Below, piece by piece: positions 50,887 through 63,686 of a stretch of 64,000 nucleotides of DNA (within the stretch, counting starts at the first letter, position 1; each line of letters begins with the position of its first letter). The notes below the pieces were generated by a model. That model made no database searches. It had not been told where the DNA came from and saw only the letters and a list, made by a program, of their open reading frames with translations. Both the position numbers and the translations under genes were made by a program. The DNA is from Antennarius striatus. Taxonomy: Eukaryota; Chordata; Actinopteri; Lophiiformes; Antennariidae. The stretch lies in assembly GCF_040054535.1 (NCBI RefSeq), contig NC_090784.1, positions 13,617,501 through 13,681,500 of the forward strand, in the 5' to 3' direction.

Positions 50887-53800
50887 TCAGTAGACCCAGC
50901 TGACTGGAACCCACTGTGGCTCAATGAATAATCGCTCTACTAGCTCCTGCAGCTTGTCAAAGGCCTTGTCCAGATTGTCATTGACAATAGTCAGGTCAAA
51001 GTAGTGGCTGTATGCCCGGCGGATCCTGGCACTCTCATCTACAGTCTTCTTTAAATCGTTCTCCTGTCACAGAAAGAGGATCAGCACGTCAGCAAAGAAA
51101 AGCAACTACAGTTTAATTTCCCCCAAGGGGGTCAATAAAGGATGTCTCTCTCTCTCGCCTCTTCAAAACGCACCGTTAGTAGCTTGGTGGTTAGTCCAGC
51201 GTCTACTACAGCTTTGTGCATAGCTCTTAATGTGTCCAGTTCAGGAGCAGCAATAAACACCACAAATGGCATAAACTCAGCAGTCTTCAACATCTTCAGC
51301 GCCTGAACACAGGGAAAAAAAAAAAAAAAGGTTTGCAACCAAGTGTTTGGTGAAAATCATTCAGAATGTGGTTTCAACTAACCTGTGGGTTGACATCCAG
51401 TATGCAGGTACGACCTGCACCCACCACTTGATGGATGGAGTCAATCTTTGTACCATAAAGGTTGCCGTCGTACTCGCCGTGCTCCAGGTAACGGCTCTCC
51501 TTGATGTCCTTCTCCATCTCTTCCCGTGTCACAAAACAGTAGTTCTGGCGATCTCTCTCCTCCTCCCTGGGAGGGCGTGACGTGACTGGAGGTGACAGGT
51601 GAGGAGAGGAGTTACATATACTGAAGCCATAAACAACACACTACCTCTAGCTATCTGGTTGAGACTCACAGGGTACAGTGGTGCCGTATCGCAGGGGATT
51701 CATGACAATAAGTCTGTTCTTCAGGCTCCGTCTTCCAACTCCCTGGGCTCCAATAAGAACCAGCGTTTTCCTCTGAAATGGTGGCATCTTGGCTACCTCC
51801 TCATAGGTCTGAATCTCATAGCGATCAAATTCTGTTCGGGGCAACACACGATGAGTGCCAGTCAATTAATTTGCAATGTAAACGTAAACTTATTATCTTG
51901 TTAGGAAAATCAGAACCAGGGCCGATACACACCGGCATTCTTTGAAGTGAGGTACATCATTTTTTTCTTCTTTTTCTTCCTGGTTAGAGCTCCACAGAGA
52001 AACCCTGAGACAACAACAAAGTGTCAGGCCACCACAGGAGGGCGCTAGACTTCAAGACTTTCCTGAGTATCACGATGAAATAAACAGAAGTCGCACGGTG
52101 AGAATGAGGTGACAACGTCCTCACCTGTAGCAGGTAAATTCCAGTCTCTTCTCACAAATGCTTTCCTTTTCTCCTCCAGGAACTGACTGGGGATGAGACC
52201 GGTCCCTCCACCAACAACCTTACACGCCTACATGAACATGTCCCATAGAAAATCACTATCGCCAAAAGTTCTGCTGTGATTTTAGATTCTACTTTGAAGA
52301 GTTAAACCATGTCTACTGACCTGCCACCAGTTGGGGTCCTCCTTGTTGACTACATGGAGGATTTCTCCCTTACAGAAGGCCAGGCCTGCCTCTTTGCAGG
52401 GGATCAAGTTGTCAGCGGCTGGATTATAGTTGAAATGCGTCTTTAGGTAAACCTTGACAAGATGTCAGAAAATTAAATCACACAGGAGGCATAAATACAG
52501 GGAAAGGTTAAACATTACACACACACACACACACACCCATTAATTTTAAATTTAGCTTAATAACGTTGATAATTAATAATTTATCTTGCTTTTTAACTAC
52601 TTTATTTAATACCAACACTGACTGTAAAACAAAATAACTAACTTTATTTATCAATTTAAATAACTATATAACTCTACAAAACTAGTGCGTGGCTACTTAG
52701 TGACACAATTCAACATCATTCTTTGATTTCAATTCAAATTTGAGTGTTGCAGGTATTCTCTGTGATGATTTCAAATATCTGTCGGTGTATTTTTTTTAAA
52801 ATTATTCCCAAGATGCCACAGAATAGGGCTCTGACCACAGTGTCATGGGAAACGACACAAAGTGGTTCATAGACTGATTTGATTTTTAGAAATATACATG
52901 AAATGTAAAATTCTATGAACCCATACCAGCTCAGAGCCAAACAGCAGAATTACATCATATGATCCTTCCTGCCACAGAGGTCAGTGTCTGACATAACCCT
53001 ACATACCACTCTGTCGTGTCAGCTGTGTGCATCCCTGTTACTATAAGAGGGAGGGCCAAGGTGCACACGGGGGGGGGGGAATCCAGCCAATAGAGTGGTG
53101 CATGTCTCACATAGTGAGTGACGCGTTATTAATAGACCCTCCCTAGGCTCAATTTTCAGATGACTGGCATTCTGAGGTAGCGTAGGTCAGGCCGCTCTCA
53201 CCTAACGCCTGACAGGTACAACTCTGTCCACATCTGGGCGCACAGATCAACACATCCAGTAGTCCAATGAACACACCAGTAAAGTGGATCATTGGTCTCC
53301 CAGAGGTGACCACAAGTCTCCTCTTTCTTCACCTGTGGAGGTTCTGGAGTGTCTCTGTAGCCGGGCAGGACCTTGAGTGTGATGTTTCCACTGCAGTCCC
53401 TTAACAGCTCCTGGAGATCGTGTGGATTTCTGCCCACCTCGCGACCGTTAACCTCGCGAATGATGTCACCTGTGTGCAGCATGCCCTGCCTGTCAACCGA
53501 GCCGCCGTGCAGAATCCGTGCGATCACCATCTCTCCTTGCTCCACACGGAACGTCACCCCCTGAAAGACAGTCATTAAGTAACACACACACATCATCAAT
53601 CATACGAGGGCCGTGTCAGGGGGTCAGCTTGTCTCCACTGCACGGAAAAACAACTCATGCCGAGTTACGGTTGTTAAAGTTAGTCATGTTATAACAAACG
53701 GCCAATAAAAGACGATGCGTTTTAGGAGCCGTGTGGTTTGCTTCCTCTGCAGAGCTGTGGTGGTAAACACCTGGATGACCTACCAGAGGTTCCCCAGCTT

Positions 53801-55362
53801 TCTTCTGGATGCCTATAACTCTGACAGCATCAGCTGGCATGAGTGCAGCTGTCATCGAAGCATTGCTGTTCACCGTAGCATGGGGCATTTCATAGCACTT
53901 TGCTGCAACTTTGTCATGAGCCTCTATCAAAGACTGAGAGAAAAATACAGACAGCAATAAGAATAAACCTGATTTACAACATCTCAATACTTTCGTCTGA
54001 CTACAAAAGGATTGCTTCGTCTTCTAAACCTCCAAACAGTGAATGGTTGGTGCCAGAGCTGGCATGAAGGCATAAAAAAAAAAAAAAAGATCACTTGAAT
54101 TCACACATTCCTCAATAAAACGACACCAAACTCTGCACCAACTGAGTGACACCAAAGGAAGATAAATCAGGATTGTTCTTACCCATACAGCCACAACAGA
54201 GTTTGGAGCAGAGACTACAAAACTACATCAGCAAATGTGAAGATTTACTTCAACAGTGACAAAAATATTCACCCCCGACTTGCACTGAGCTATGCGCTAC
54301 CCACATACAGTAACTCAGCCTACTATTGGCCCAAGAAAACGCCCCACCCTTCCATGTTGGTGCATAAATGTTTGAGAACGTATGAGGCGAGGGTGGAGGG
54401 CCGTCTGACCTCTTGACTGACATCCATCCCATATGAATAGAACACAAGCGATTGTTAGATCTCCCAGAATCCATAGCGTATGCTAGGAACGAGGCCTGCG
54501 CTACCTTGAAGTGAGGCTCCTGCAGGATTTTAGCAAGTTCAGTGACAGCAGCATCTTTTTCAGGCAGGTTGTTGAGGGAATCCAGGATCTCTGTGACCAA
54601 CTGAACGTTATCAGTCTGTACAGCCTGTAACTTCACTTCCTCAAGACGTTCATGGGCCTACAGACACAAACACACACCAAAACGTGCAGAAAATTAAATC
54701 AAAAATCAACATGTCTCCATTCTGTATGGAATGGAGAAATGTTGTTAGTTACAAATTGCAATTTTTTAAATCTTAATTTTATTTTTAATCTTTTTAAAAA
54801 ACACATTACTGATTTTAACAATGTTTAACACAGAGGCTCAAACAACCGATTTCCACATTTCTACCATAATTTATGCACAAAGTTCAGCATTTTTTCCCAC
54901 CTGGACACACTTGATTTACCTTTTGACCAAAGCGATCCTCGACAATTATGATTCACGAGTCTTAATTTGTTCTATTTATTGTGCTGTCAATCTCTTGACG
55001 CAACGTGGAAAAATATTTTTTGCTAATGTTAAAACAAACATTTACTTACTACAACTATAAACAAACACAACGTCGGAACAGTTCTAGCAAGCAATTTAAA
55101 CAGTGACGTTGGAATAGGACAGCACGTCACAAGATGTTTGTCTGCAGACAGACAGACAGACAGACTCTTTTCTCCAGGAGTACCAACCTGAATGAAATAT
55201 ATTGTTGGATCTCAGAGTGAGTTGCCAAGAATAGTTAGTCGCCATCTTGAACACATGGTGACACCTGACACTGACCACACCGTCATTTCCTCAGGCTCAC
55301 TGTGACATTTGCTTCTCTTCTCAGCTATAGCCTGATGACCTCCAAGTGATATTACAACTCTC

Positions 55363-55424
<62 letters not shown>

Positions 55425-56188
55425 TGCGTGCGTGTGTGTGTGCTTGCGTGAGCACTGGTTGAAGTTGTCGGTGTATTACCTTGGCAAGAGAGCGTACGAT
55501 GGGGCTCTCGATGACGCCTCTGAGGAAGATGAGGTCGATATCTTTGGCTTCTGTGCCTGATGGAAGGTCCTTCAGGTTGTCGAGTACCTGCTGCATGGCT
55601 GTCGGTGAAAAGAAACCCACTGATTGAGAATTTCTTACTTTCTTCTTGAAAACTTCAATTAGCTCTTTGAGAAGAAAGACTGGAAAATGAGCGACTGATA
55701 AACGTGTCAGCAGTAATAAAAATATGAAGAAAATTATTTTTAAAAAACAGAGAGTGAAATAACGTGTGCCACAATGGACTACAATAATTGCATACAAAGC
55801 AAGAGCAGCAAGTGGCCGGTTAATCAATGGACCATTTTACAGAAAATGCCTCTCATTTCCATCTCAGCAGCAATGAGCTCACAGAGTCAAAAGGGAATTG
55901 TTCTTCCAACAGATCTGCCTTGTCGAGGCGGAGATTAAACGGCAAGAGACCAGAGCCAAACAGTCTCACACATACAGCTGGAGGTTTGACTAAACTTCAC
56001 TGAGTCAAACGAGCAAGTAACAATACTAATATCACATCATTCTGTACCTCTCTGCTTTAAAATAGAGTATGAAATCTGCTTTCTGGGGGTTAATAAGCTT
56101 TTTTTCTCAACAAGCCATGTATGTATCCAACAAACAAAGATCTGTCAGTACAATTCATCCAAATGTCTGCCTTTTAGTAGGGATGCTC

Positions 56189-56221
<33 letters not shown>

Positions 56222-57868
56222 TTTCTCTGAATTTTTACATCAGTACTTCACTATTGCAGAATAGGAGTAAATACTGTACCAGATTTTTTTTTCCAACATC
56301 ATGGATAGTTAAGATCTAAGAATGATCAAATTATAATCTGGATCCAAATGATCCGTCAGGACCTTGTGATTCAGAATGTTTGCATTTCTAGGTGTCATGG
56401 AAAGGTTACAGCTAAGGGTCAACAAATAATATTGATATAGACCTACAATTGAGATCAAACTATAGCTGATTAGCTGATTTGAAGTACTGTCTAAGTTATT
56501 CATACTTTCATTTTGTGAATTACCCAGTTTGAGATTATTTTTGTATATCTGATCTAATCGAATCTAATTTTATACATTTCTGTATAAATTAGATTATCTT
56601 ATAGTTGCACTAGAAAGCACTCTGAAAGTGTATACGAACACCATTGTCACTTAAAGCCTTAGCAATCCATTCTCCTGCCCCACATAAAAATCTTTTCAGC
56701 AGTTTGTCTGCATTAAAACTCCTAAAAGAAGAATTGAGATCATGGTTTGTTCATTGATATAGAATTTGGTTTGTATCACAACATGGAGATAATTATTTTC
56801 TGTGTCACTGTGCAAACGTAATAGTACACGCAATGGTGATTTCCTCATGATGAGAGAATGGTTTGCTCCAACATGCCTCACGTCAAATTCGTCAAACTTA
56901 AGTTCGTCGAACAAAGGCGTATCTTGGTTAGTCTCACTCACTTTCCATCGGTTTGGTTGTATGAGGGAAATTAAAAGAGGTTAAACTATGTTATGTTAAG
57001 AGAGGAAACTAGCCTCTGGGGAATTATCTTGAATTCAGCAACACCGGTATAACAGAAAAAAGTCATGCTAACAACACGGATGCCCTGGTGTCCCACAATA
57101 TGATTTATCTTCATTAACCACAATCAGTGAAACTCACCAAAGAAATCATCAAATCAAGTAAATCAAGTAATCAATTAATCCTTAATTTCTCCTTCATCTG
57201 TGTCTCTGATTTTGCTTATAGCGGCTGTAGCTGGTCTGAGTCGAGTCTTCATGTGTGTCAGTGCGTATGATTTATTCTGTGGCGTGAACATCGCTACCTT
57301 CTCTTTGCCACTGCTGTTTGCTACGGTACATTGATTTGAACTACGTGCGAACTCTCTTGCTGTTTAAGAATGGATCACACATACATTATACAGACTACCT
57401 GAATATGTCGGGAACTACTTTGGCTGGATGATCTTGAATTGAGTTTAAATTGTAAAGAAAGTGTAGAATTTCAATCTCCACTTACGATCGTTTGATTTCT
57501 TGAACGGGCTCCAGGTTAGTTTCCCTGTGTAAGTTGTTCAACTAACCAAAAATATGTTGAACTTGCTTTATGGAGTCAAATTAACCAGATTAAGAGTGAT
57601 TTATAAAACAGGCCTCTGATGGTGGCGTATAAAGTTACCTTAATGAATTTTAAAATTTTATTACAGCAACATCATGTTTCTAAACACTTGATTAAAATAA
57701 GTAGCATATTTAGGTGTCACATATTAATCACATATTGAGGTGTGATTAATTCTTATTTATAAAAGCTGTTTTAGTTTTAGCTTTTTGAAGCTGTTTAATA
57801 TCAATTGGGACTTATCAAAGCAAACCAAATGCCTTACCTGCGCCTGACTTTGCGTTGGCCACAGTCAT
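50887..57868 (-). CDS. pals2: PALS2/MPP6 membrane-associated guanylate kinase scaffold
   Basis: Coding exons in order: 57868-57838, 55598-55480, 54657-54505, 53933-53784, 53560-53333, 52452-52321, 52227-52125, 52004-51933, 51831-51670, 51585-51383, 51302-51174, 51063-50887. All join in phase to 552 residues (human about 540). The short first exon reads MTVANAKSGA and splices into AMQQVLDNL, the same layout as the paralogue MPP2. Order: tandem L27 (about 12-115), PDZ (about 145-225, GVTFRVEQGEMVIARILHGG), SH3 (about 240-305), a basic KKKKKMM hook motif, and the guanylate kinase-like domain (about 355-552) with the degenerate loop IGAQGVGRRS, catalytically inactive in this family. It ends EPQWVPVSWVY. 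Such proteins organise LIN7/CRB/nectin complexes at lateral membranes. AAKCYE and ALKMLKTAEF, together with synteny, favour pals2 over mpp2. An ATG also exists at 55596, so the shorter start is possible. Confidence 0.95.
51107..51160. mobile_element. retroposon 3'-tail fragment inside a 110-bp pals2 intron
   Basis: TTTAATTTCCCCCAAGGGGG followed by TCAATAAAGGATGTCTCTCT is the common fish LINE/SINE 3' tail with a (TC)n end. It occupies about half of the intron 51064-51173, between the last two pals2 exons. Confidence 0.6.
55370..55445. repeat. (GT)n microsatellite
   Basis: About 25 GT units plus interrupted GCGT units, 35 bp beyond the donor of the second pals2 coding exon. Confidence 0.96.
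55620..57830 (-). other. pals2 intron 1 of the coding region
   Basis: AT-rich, no exon supported. It holds a short (TAA)n microsatellite at about 56187-56221 and nothing else I can name. Confidence 0.6.
56187..56221. repeat. (TAA)n trinucleotide repeat
   Basis: About eleven perfect AAT/TAA units in the pals2 intron. Confidence 0.95.
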
Positions 57869-57992
57869 GTTTGATGTTCCTCAGATCAAAAAGGTAGAAG
57901 TCTTAAAGCAGTCAAAAGCCACCCAACTGCCTGCTTACAGAAACCGCAGCATCTGGATAGCTGGATAGTGTAAAACCAACTCAAGTCAGTAA

Positions 57993-58578
57993 GTACAGTA
58001 TTCTTCACACTATAAGGCGCACTGGACTATAAGATGCACATTCAATGAATGGCCCATTTTCAAACTTTTCATATAGGTCGCACTGGATTATAAAGCGCAC
58101 CTTCCATGAACGGCCTATTTTAAAACTGTTTTCACCAGAATAGGGCGCACAGCATTATAAGGCACATAGAATAGCAACTGCTGTAGAGGCTGTGGTTATA
58201 TTATGCATCCACTAGATTGAGCTGCGCTAAAGGGATTGCATTCACGACTCTGCAGCCTCTTCTCAAATTGCAAGAGCCAAGTCACTACTAGCCAAAGGTG
58301 CCTGGCATGCTACAATTGATTTGCAAATGTGGGTGACACCTGAAACAGCAGGCAACTGTGTCGGGGGAGGGGGGGGTACAGCTTAGACTTGTGTATTCTG
58401 TCTGGGCTGCTGACCAGATAGGCAACAGCGTGAGGGTTGAGGTTACAGCTGAGAGCTGAGAACTCATCTGGATGGCCTACTTTCAAACTTTTTTCATATA
58501 TAAGGCGCACTTGTTGGTTTATGGGAAAATTAAACGCTTTTAGGTGTGCCTTATAGTTCGGAAAAAAAGGAACTGTAT
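57993..58578. mobile_element. TIR element of the TATAAGGCGCAC type (MITE-like)
   Basis: The left end reads TACAGTATTCTTCACACTAT followed by AAGGCGCACTGG. The right end, reverse-complemented, reads TACAGTTCCTTTTTTTCCGA followed by ACTATAAGGCACAC, so the ends form an imperfect terminal inverted repeat. Internal copies of the TATAAGGCGCAC unit occur near both ends. The body has no coding capacity, as in a nonautonomous DNA transposon. Assignment to a superfamily is not possible from this sequence alone. It lies in the 5' intron region of pals2. Confidence 0.75.
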
Positions 58579-61500
58579 GTACACTGTATCAACTGCAAGA
58601 TACAAGTACCATCACTAAATTAATCAGGCTTCCATTAACATAAGTGGAAGCTGAACAAATATAAACACAGTTCTGAGGTAGGACACATAAACAGTGCAGA
58701 AATCCTCTGTGCGTCTCAGGTCTTATGCACATGTAATCAGGGTGTGTTATGAAATTAAGAGCCCCAATCTTCCTGACTAAAGGTTGAGTCACACAAATAC
58801 AGAGGTGGCCCCGGGGACCTTGTGCAAACACGATTTCCAAACAAAGAGAGGCAATACTTTGGTGCGAAAGCGGAAAAACAGAAGTAAAAAGTTGTTGAGG
58901 TTTAAGGCCTATTTGAATGTTAATGTATGAATATTCAAATGTGGCATAATCATAATGTCAATAAGACAATAAGCAAGCAAACAATGAGAGCCAAAAACAA
59001 AAGACAAATTAAAGGTAAAAACTCACCCACCAGCTGCCTTCAAATCATGAGAGCTGCAATCCAACACGGAGCTCCACTTTTCTACAAAATACTCATCTGG
59101 AACCTCTGCGGAAACAAATTGTGAAAGGAAAAAAATAATTACTGTACGTTGGTGATTTATCATGGAAGCCTCCGAGGTATTGACAAAACCAACGTATGTA
59201 GGCAAGTGAGATCCCTCTCAACTTGGTTTTATTGCCCTAGTTTGTATTTGTTATTCAGTAGTAATTTAAAGCAAACATGACTGGTAAATAGAATCACATG
59301 ACAAACATCTGTGTAAAAAACCCCCATTTCTACTCATCAAATAAGATTGACTGTCCGTACTGAGTCAGTACTGAGTGCCCCCACACACTGAATATACAGT
59401 ATATTAGATGCAATATAGTGAGCCTGAGGGGAAAAAAAGGGATAAAGAGTGACCTGGAAGGTGTCATAAAGTAATATAAAAAGCATTGTAATCACTTTCA
59501 TTCTGAGGTTTCATTATGTCTAATCTCAAAGATTTAAAACTCTATGCATTTGGTTTAAATATGGAATGCATGTATCAAAACATAACAGTACACAATTCCC
59601 ATAACTGTATATATTCCTCATATTACTTCTGTTCATTTAGCAGTTAGGAGCTGATTTTAGTCACATCCCTGTGAATGCCTTGTGTGTGTGTGTAATTTGT
59701 AAATTCTGGACTAACATTGTCTATGTGCTGATGTTAATATAGTAGATACGCTAAAGACCTTACAACATGTATCCAAAAATAAGAAAATTAGCTGCATTGA
59801 CACTTATCTTTCATTGGACTAATCACTTTCATGTCATGCATTTGAGGAAATGTTTAAATTAGACCCAGAATAATAAATCAAGCCTGTTTACACAAACAGG
59901 TCAGTATTATCTCACTGAAGTCATTTTTATTTTGCGTATACTGTACACCAGTCTGTGACAAACGAGCCAACAAAGGGTGAGGTAACATTTGCCCCTGTAA
60001 AATGCATCAATTACTTCAATCCTCCATATTCTAAATCTACAGTTGAAAATGGATCAATCTACCTTCTCCCAAATCACCGATCCCATGCCAAACCAGCCGA
60101 ACCCAAACAGAAAGGCATGAAGATTGTGAAGGAAATGACATCTGCAAGAAAACCATGGTTGGGGAAACCTTACTAATATTGTGGGATTGGCGTGCTGGAA
60201 GTGTGTTAGTCCAGTAAACCAAGTTACCATGGTGATGAATGCTCACTATTCTAATATAGTCCAGCTACGCCTTTAAAGAGTCATCCCATAATGTTACAAC
60301 ACATAATGAGGATCAACATAAGAACAACTGCATTTAGGAAAAGGGTTGTGATTGATCATCAAACCAGCAAAAGAAAAGTTTGAAACAGAAGACGGAATAT
60401 GTGTGAAAACAATGGAAAATTATCTGAGTGTGCAGCTTGGGTGTGTGGTCAGTTTCTGGAGTAGAATGATCTCAAAATTGTCAGAGGGTCAGTGATAAGT
60501 CCCATTGTAAACCCACTGAAGACTCATGGGGTAAGTGAATAAGCCAAACAGCGTGAGCACTCAGACTGAAAAATTGTATATAATTTATTATACTCCAAGT
60601 GGCTCACCTGACATGTTCATGGTGTATGTTTTGGTGTTATTTTTGTCTTATATTTGTTATTACCTTTCATGTATTTGTCTTAGTATTACTTAATAAAAAT
60701 AGTATGAGTTATTTCACATGCATCAACTTCAAAAGGTAAAATTGTAAGTACCTGTTTAGACTTCTAGGTATTTTCTAAAAGTCTCAATCATTAATATCAG
60801 TATGAGCCTTACAATCTTGGCCCCCTGAACTAGACTGCGGCCCCTGTCTGATGTAGGAAACACACACGTTCGGTACATGTGGGGGGAAATGAATGGAGGC
60901 ATAAGATAACACTAATATGTGTTTGGAACAGCATTGGAGTGTTTCAGGAATCAGGCCTGAGCTGCAGCCCACTCCCCTCCAGGAGCCCCCCTGATGAATG
61001 GAGTCCGCTCCACACACCACTGGGAGCTGGAGCCTTTGTCACCCACGTGACTGAGAGCGGCCAGGTGGGGAGCCAGCGCTAGGTGCTGGAGCTAGCACGA
61101 ACCTTCATACTATCGGTTCTCAGTCAGGGAAGAACCCAAAGTGACCCACAGTGGAGCTAAATTAATATCATCCTTCAAGAAGCGTGTTGGTTCACAGTGT
61201 CTTGATGACTTGCGGTGCTACACGCACACAAGTCATGTGTGACCATTTTCAGTGTGAGGTAACACACCAACATCCTGCTAAGTAACACGGAGACAAACTA
61301 TAAAAACAACAACAACAACATTCAGCGTTAACGCGCAACGATTTCCCGTCAGCTGACGCGTCTTGAACTCTCGCCACTCGTTTTCTCGTCTTTAATATTT
61401 GGGTTTTATTGCAAGAAAATCACATCACATTCAAAGTTGGTGCTAGCCGATGCTACTTTTGTTGGCTAAAAATGCATGGCAGTTAGCAATGCTAACAAAT

Positions 61501-61750
61501 GCTAGCAAACGCTGAGGTACTTTTACACCTCGCGTACCGTCAGTAAACAAGAGGAGTTGTGTCCTGAATGTTTTCTTGCGGGTCCAGAGCACCGATCTGC
61601 AGGTAGAGTCAGCTGTTAATGCTAGCGATCGGTAGACCCGGGTGGCTCACTGTAGTTACCGTTAGTTGTTGGGAGTGTTAGTTCAGGAACCAGAGGCTCC
61701 CGGGATGGACAGTAGAGTAAATGTGTTGTAAAAATGAATGAGTAATACTT
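58579..61750 (-). other. 5' intron region of pals2 with no coding exon
   Basis: Apart from the candidate noncoding exon at 59027-59105, I see nothing that can be named. The 73-codon plus-strand open frame at 59955-60176 has no recognisable similarity. A GC-richer stretch at 60940-61080 could be regulatory. Confidence 0.45.
59027..59105 (-). other. candidate 5' noncoding exon of pals2
   Basis: On the minus strand a good acceptor (TTGTTTCCGCAG) and consensus donor (GTGG|GTGAGTTTTTAC) bound a 79-bp segment 1.2 kb upstream of the first coding exon. No transcript evidence is available. Confidence 0.35.
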
Positions 61751-61900
61751 TACCGTGGTTGAATCAGTGTCAGGGAATCACCCTTCCATTCTTCCTGCAG
61801 GTCAGTGGCGCACTAGTCGCTTCATTTCCAGCGTGCCTGCCTGCTCCCCTCTAGTTCCTGTCCGGAGACATTGCTATGCTAATGACCGCTGCCTTTCAAT
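61320..61900 (-). promoter_or_regulatory. candidate pals2 promoter / first noncoding exon
   Basis: A CpG-richer stretch (several CG dinucleotides, e.g. GTTAACGCGCAACG and CTAGCGATCGG) with a minus-strand donor-like site, CCACG|GTAAAGTATT, near 61753. It is the only promoter-like interval between the pals2 start and npy. Which bases are transcribed cannot be told. Confidence 0.35.
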
Positions 61901-63300
61901 CTCAGTCTAACCCACCGAGTCCTGCTCAGCCCACCCTAATAACTTATTGTGAATTGTATCCTAAGAACTATTGATTACGTTAATAATTAACAACTACATC
62001 AAGACTTCATGAAACATTACTGTGATCCATATTGGGGACCCCCCCCCCCTCCCCAAGTATAAAAATAATGTAATGTTAGATAGATTTAATGGATTGCTTA
62101 ATTCTCTTTGAAGTGCTGCACCATTAATGATCTATTTTGTAATTCTGGTAAACTCTGAACCATATCAGTAGCGATTGATCCATTGAAACAAAATGTCAAA
62201 ATCGAGGACACACTTGCGTCATGATGAGACCGAAGTGTAGCTGTGATTACACAAACGCCACATCTGGCTGTAAATCGTACATTCACCGCACATTAGCAGG
62301 TAATCATGTAGCTTCCAAGCAGTATCCATTACAACAGATCTTATTTGTCATAACCGTAGAATCCATTAGATTTTATGTAGATTATGTGTAAATCTGTTTT
62401 CAGTCAGGTTGAACGTCTAATTAGGCATTCCATTACTGGTATAATAAATACAGCATTGTGCTCGATTTAGAGCCCATTTATTTATTTATTTATTTTTTAG
62501 CCAAAGACAACATTGTCAAAACATGAAGTATGAATTTGCCCTTTATGAAAATGTTTTCAAGCCGTTCACATCCTGGCTCGCCAGTAGAGGGCGCCGTTAC
62601 TTCATCCGTGAACCGACACAAGCCGTAGCTATGCACACATAATTGTTACTATTACTGGCCAAGCCAAGTCTAATTTAGTTGGCCTACTAGTCACTCGTAA
62701 AAAAAAAAGAAAAAAGATCTACATTGTTCCTTTTGTTAGTTGTTGGTTTTAGCAGGGTTACACTAAAACTATTGGAAGGATGTCCACAAACTTAAAACCT
62801 ACAAGGATGGAGCAATCCCGTAAAATTTGGGGCAGATCTGGATTTTTTCCCACTTCATTCAACATACTTGTAGTTGACTTTTTTTTCTGTTTTTTTTTGG
62901 TCAACTTTCTTGGTTATGCCGACTAAATGCATATCGAAAACACGCTGATTTCACAAGATATCACAGGTCAAGCAAGTTAAATAGATGTGTGAATTGTTGA
63001 GCCTTGGCAGACGAGTTTTCTACAGAGTGATTTGCTCATTAAACTGTGCATTAGAGAAACTGTGACAACCAAAATGTTTACATTGCAGTTAATTTCATGC
63101 TGTACAATTCATTTCATGCCGGCAACAGACAGGACAGCAGCTTTGTCATAAATTTAGTGTGGTTACAAGGTTCCAGGATCATCACCACAGTGGCAGGCCA
63201 TCATACCTATAACAAAATGAATTACATGTTAAAAGAAATGTTCTGTTTTGCATACATTAACATACGTAAGAAAACTCTTTGCAAGTTTCAAATAAACACA
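61901..63300. other. intergenic between npy 3' side and pals2 promoter
   Basis: AT-rich, with a C9 run at about 62039-62048 and a short TTTA repeat near 62477. No gene was recognised. A final small npy exon could lie in the right part of this stretch, but I could not pin it down. Confidence 0.45.
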
Positions 63301-63320
63301 AAATACAACTGAATTAAGGT

Positions 63321-63686
63321 TTACCCGACATAGTTTGATTCTGGAATACTCTCCGTGCTCTCTCTCATCAACATATCTGTCAATACAGTATCTGGGGTGT
63401 CTCTTTTCCCATACCTACACACAAAAAAAATATCAAAACTTTCTTGCATACATTTTCTGAATTTTGTACATTTAAACAATTTCATAGAAACTGAATGACA
63501 AACCTTGGTCGTGTTATCAGATTGATGTAGTGTCTTAGTGCAGAATAATATTTGGCGAGCTCCTCAGGTGGTGCTCCGTTGCGGGGACTGGCAGGCTTGA
63601 CTGGATATGCATGTATGCCGTAGTGACTACAAGCCAGCAGGCAGAGAGCCACAACAGTCAGCAGCATCGCAGCGCTGGAGCGAATC
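63321..63686 (-). CDS. npy: neuropeptide Y family prepropeptide (probably npyb)
   Basis: NPY-family precursors release a 36-residue C-terminally amidated peptide acting on Y receptors. Exon 63686-63504 (ATG at 63667) and exon 63414-63321 or slightly shorter join in phase. A 20-residue signal peptide ([20 protein letters not shown]) precedes the mature peptide. This begins [20 protein letters not shown] and continues with the conserved [12 protein letters not shown] helix, ending in Arg33-Pro34-Arg35-Tyr36. GKR follows for amidation and cleavage, then a C-flanking peptide with [11 protein letters not shown]. The splice after Arg35 codon position 2 is the classic NPY/PYY position. Pro34 replaces the usual Gln34, and RNG replaces GED at 9-11. 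If unspliced, the frame ends at TAA 63321-63323. A GTAAAC donor just before suggests a further short exon, as in other NPY genes. Synteny with pals2/gsdme/osbpl3 supports npy rather than pyy. Confidence 0.88.

Noticed and set aside
50887-57868. Identity as mpp2
   Set aside because: AAKCYE, VVDAGLTTKLLT and synteny favour pals2; only the short leader exon resembles MPP2.
59955-60176. 73-codon plus-strand open frame
   Set aside because: No recognisable similarity and no exon context inside the pals2 5' region.
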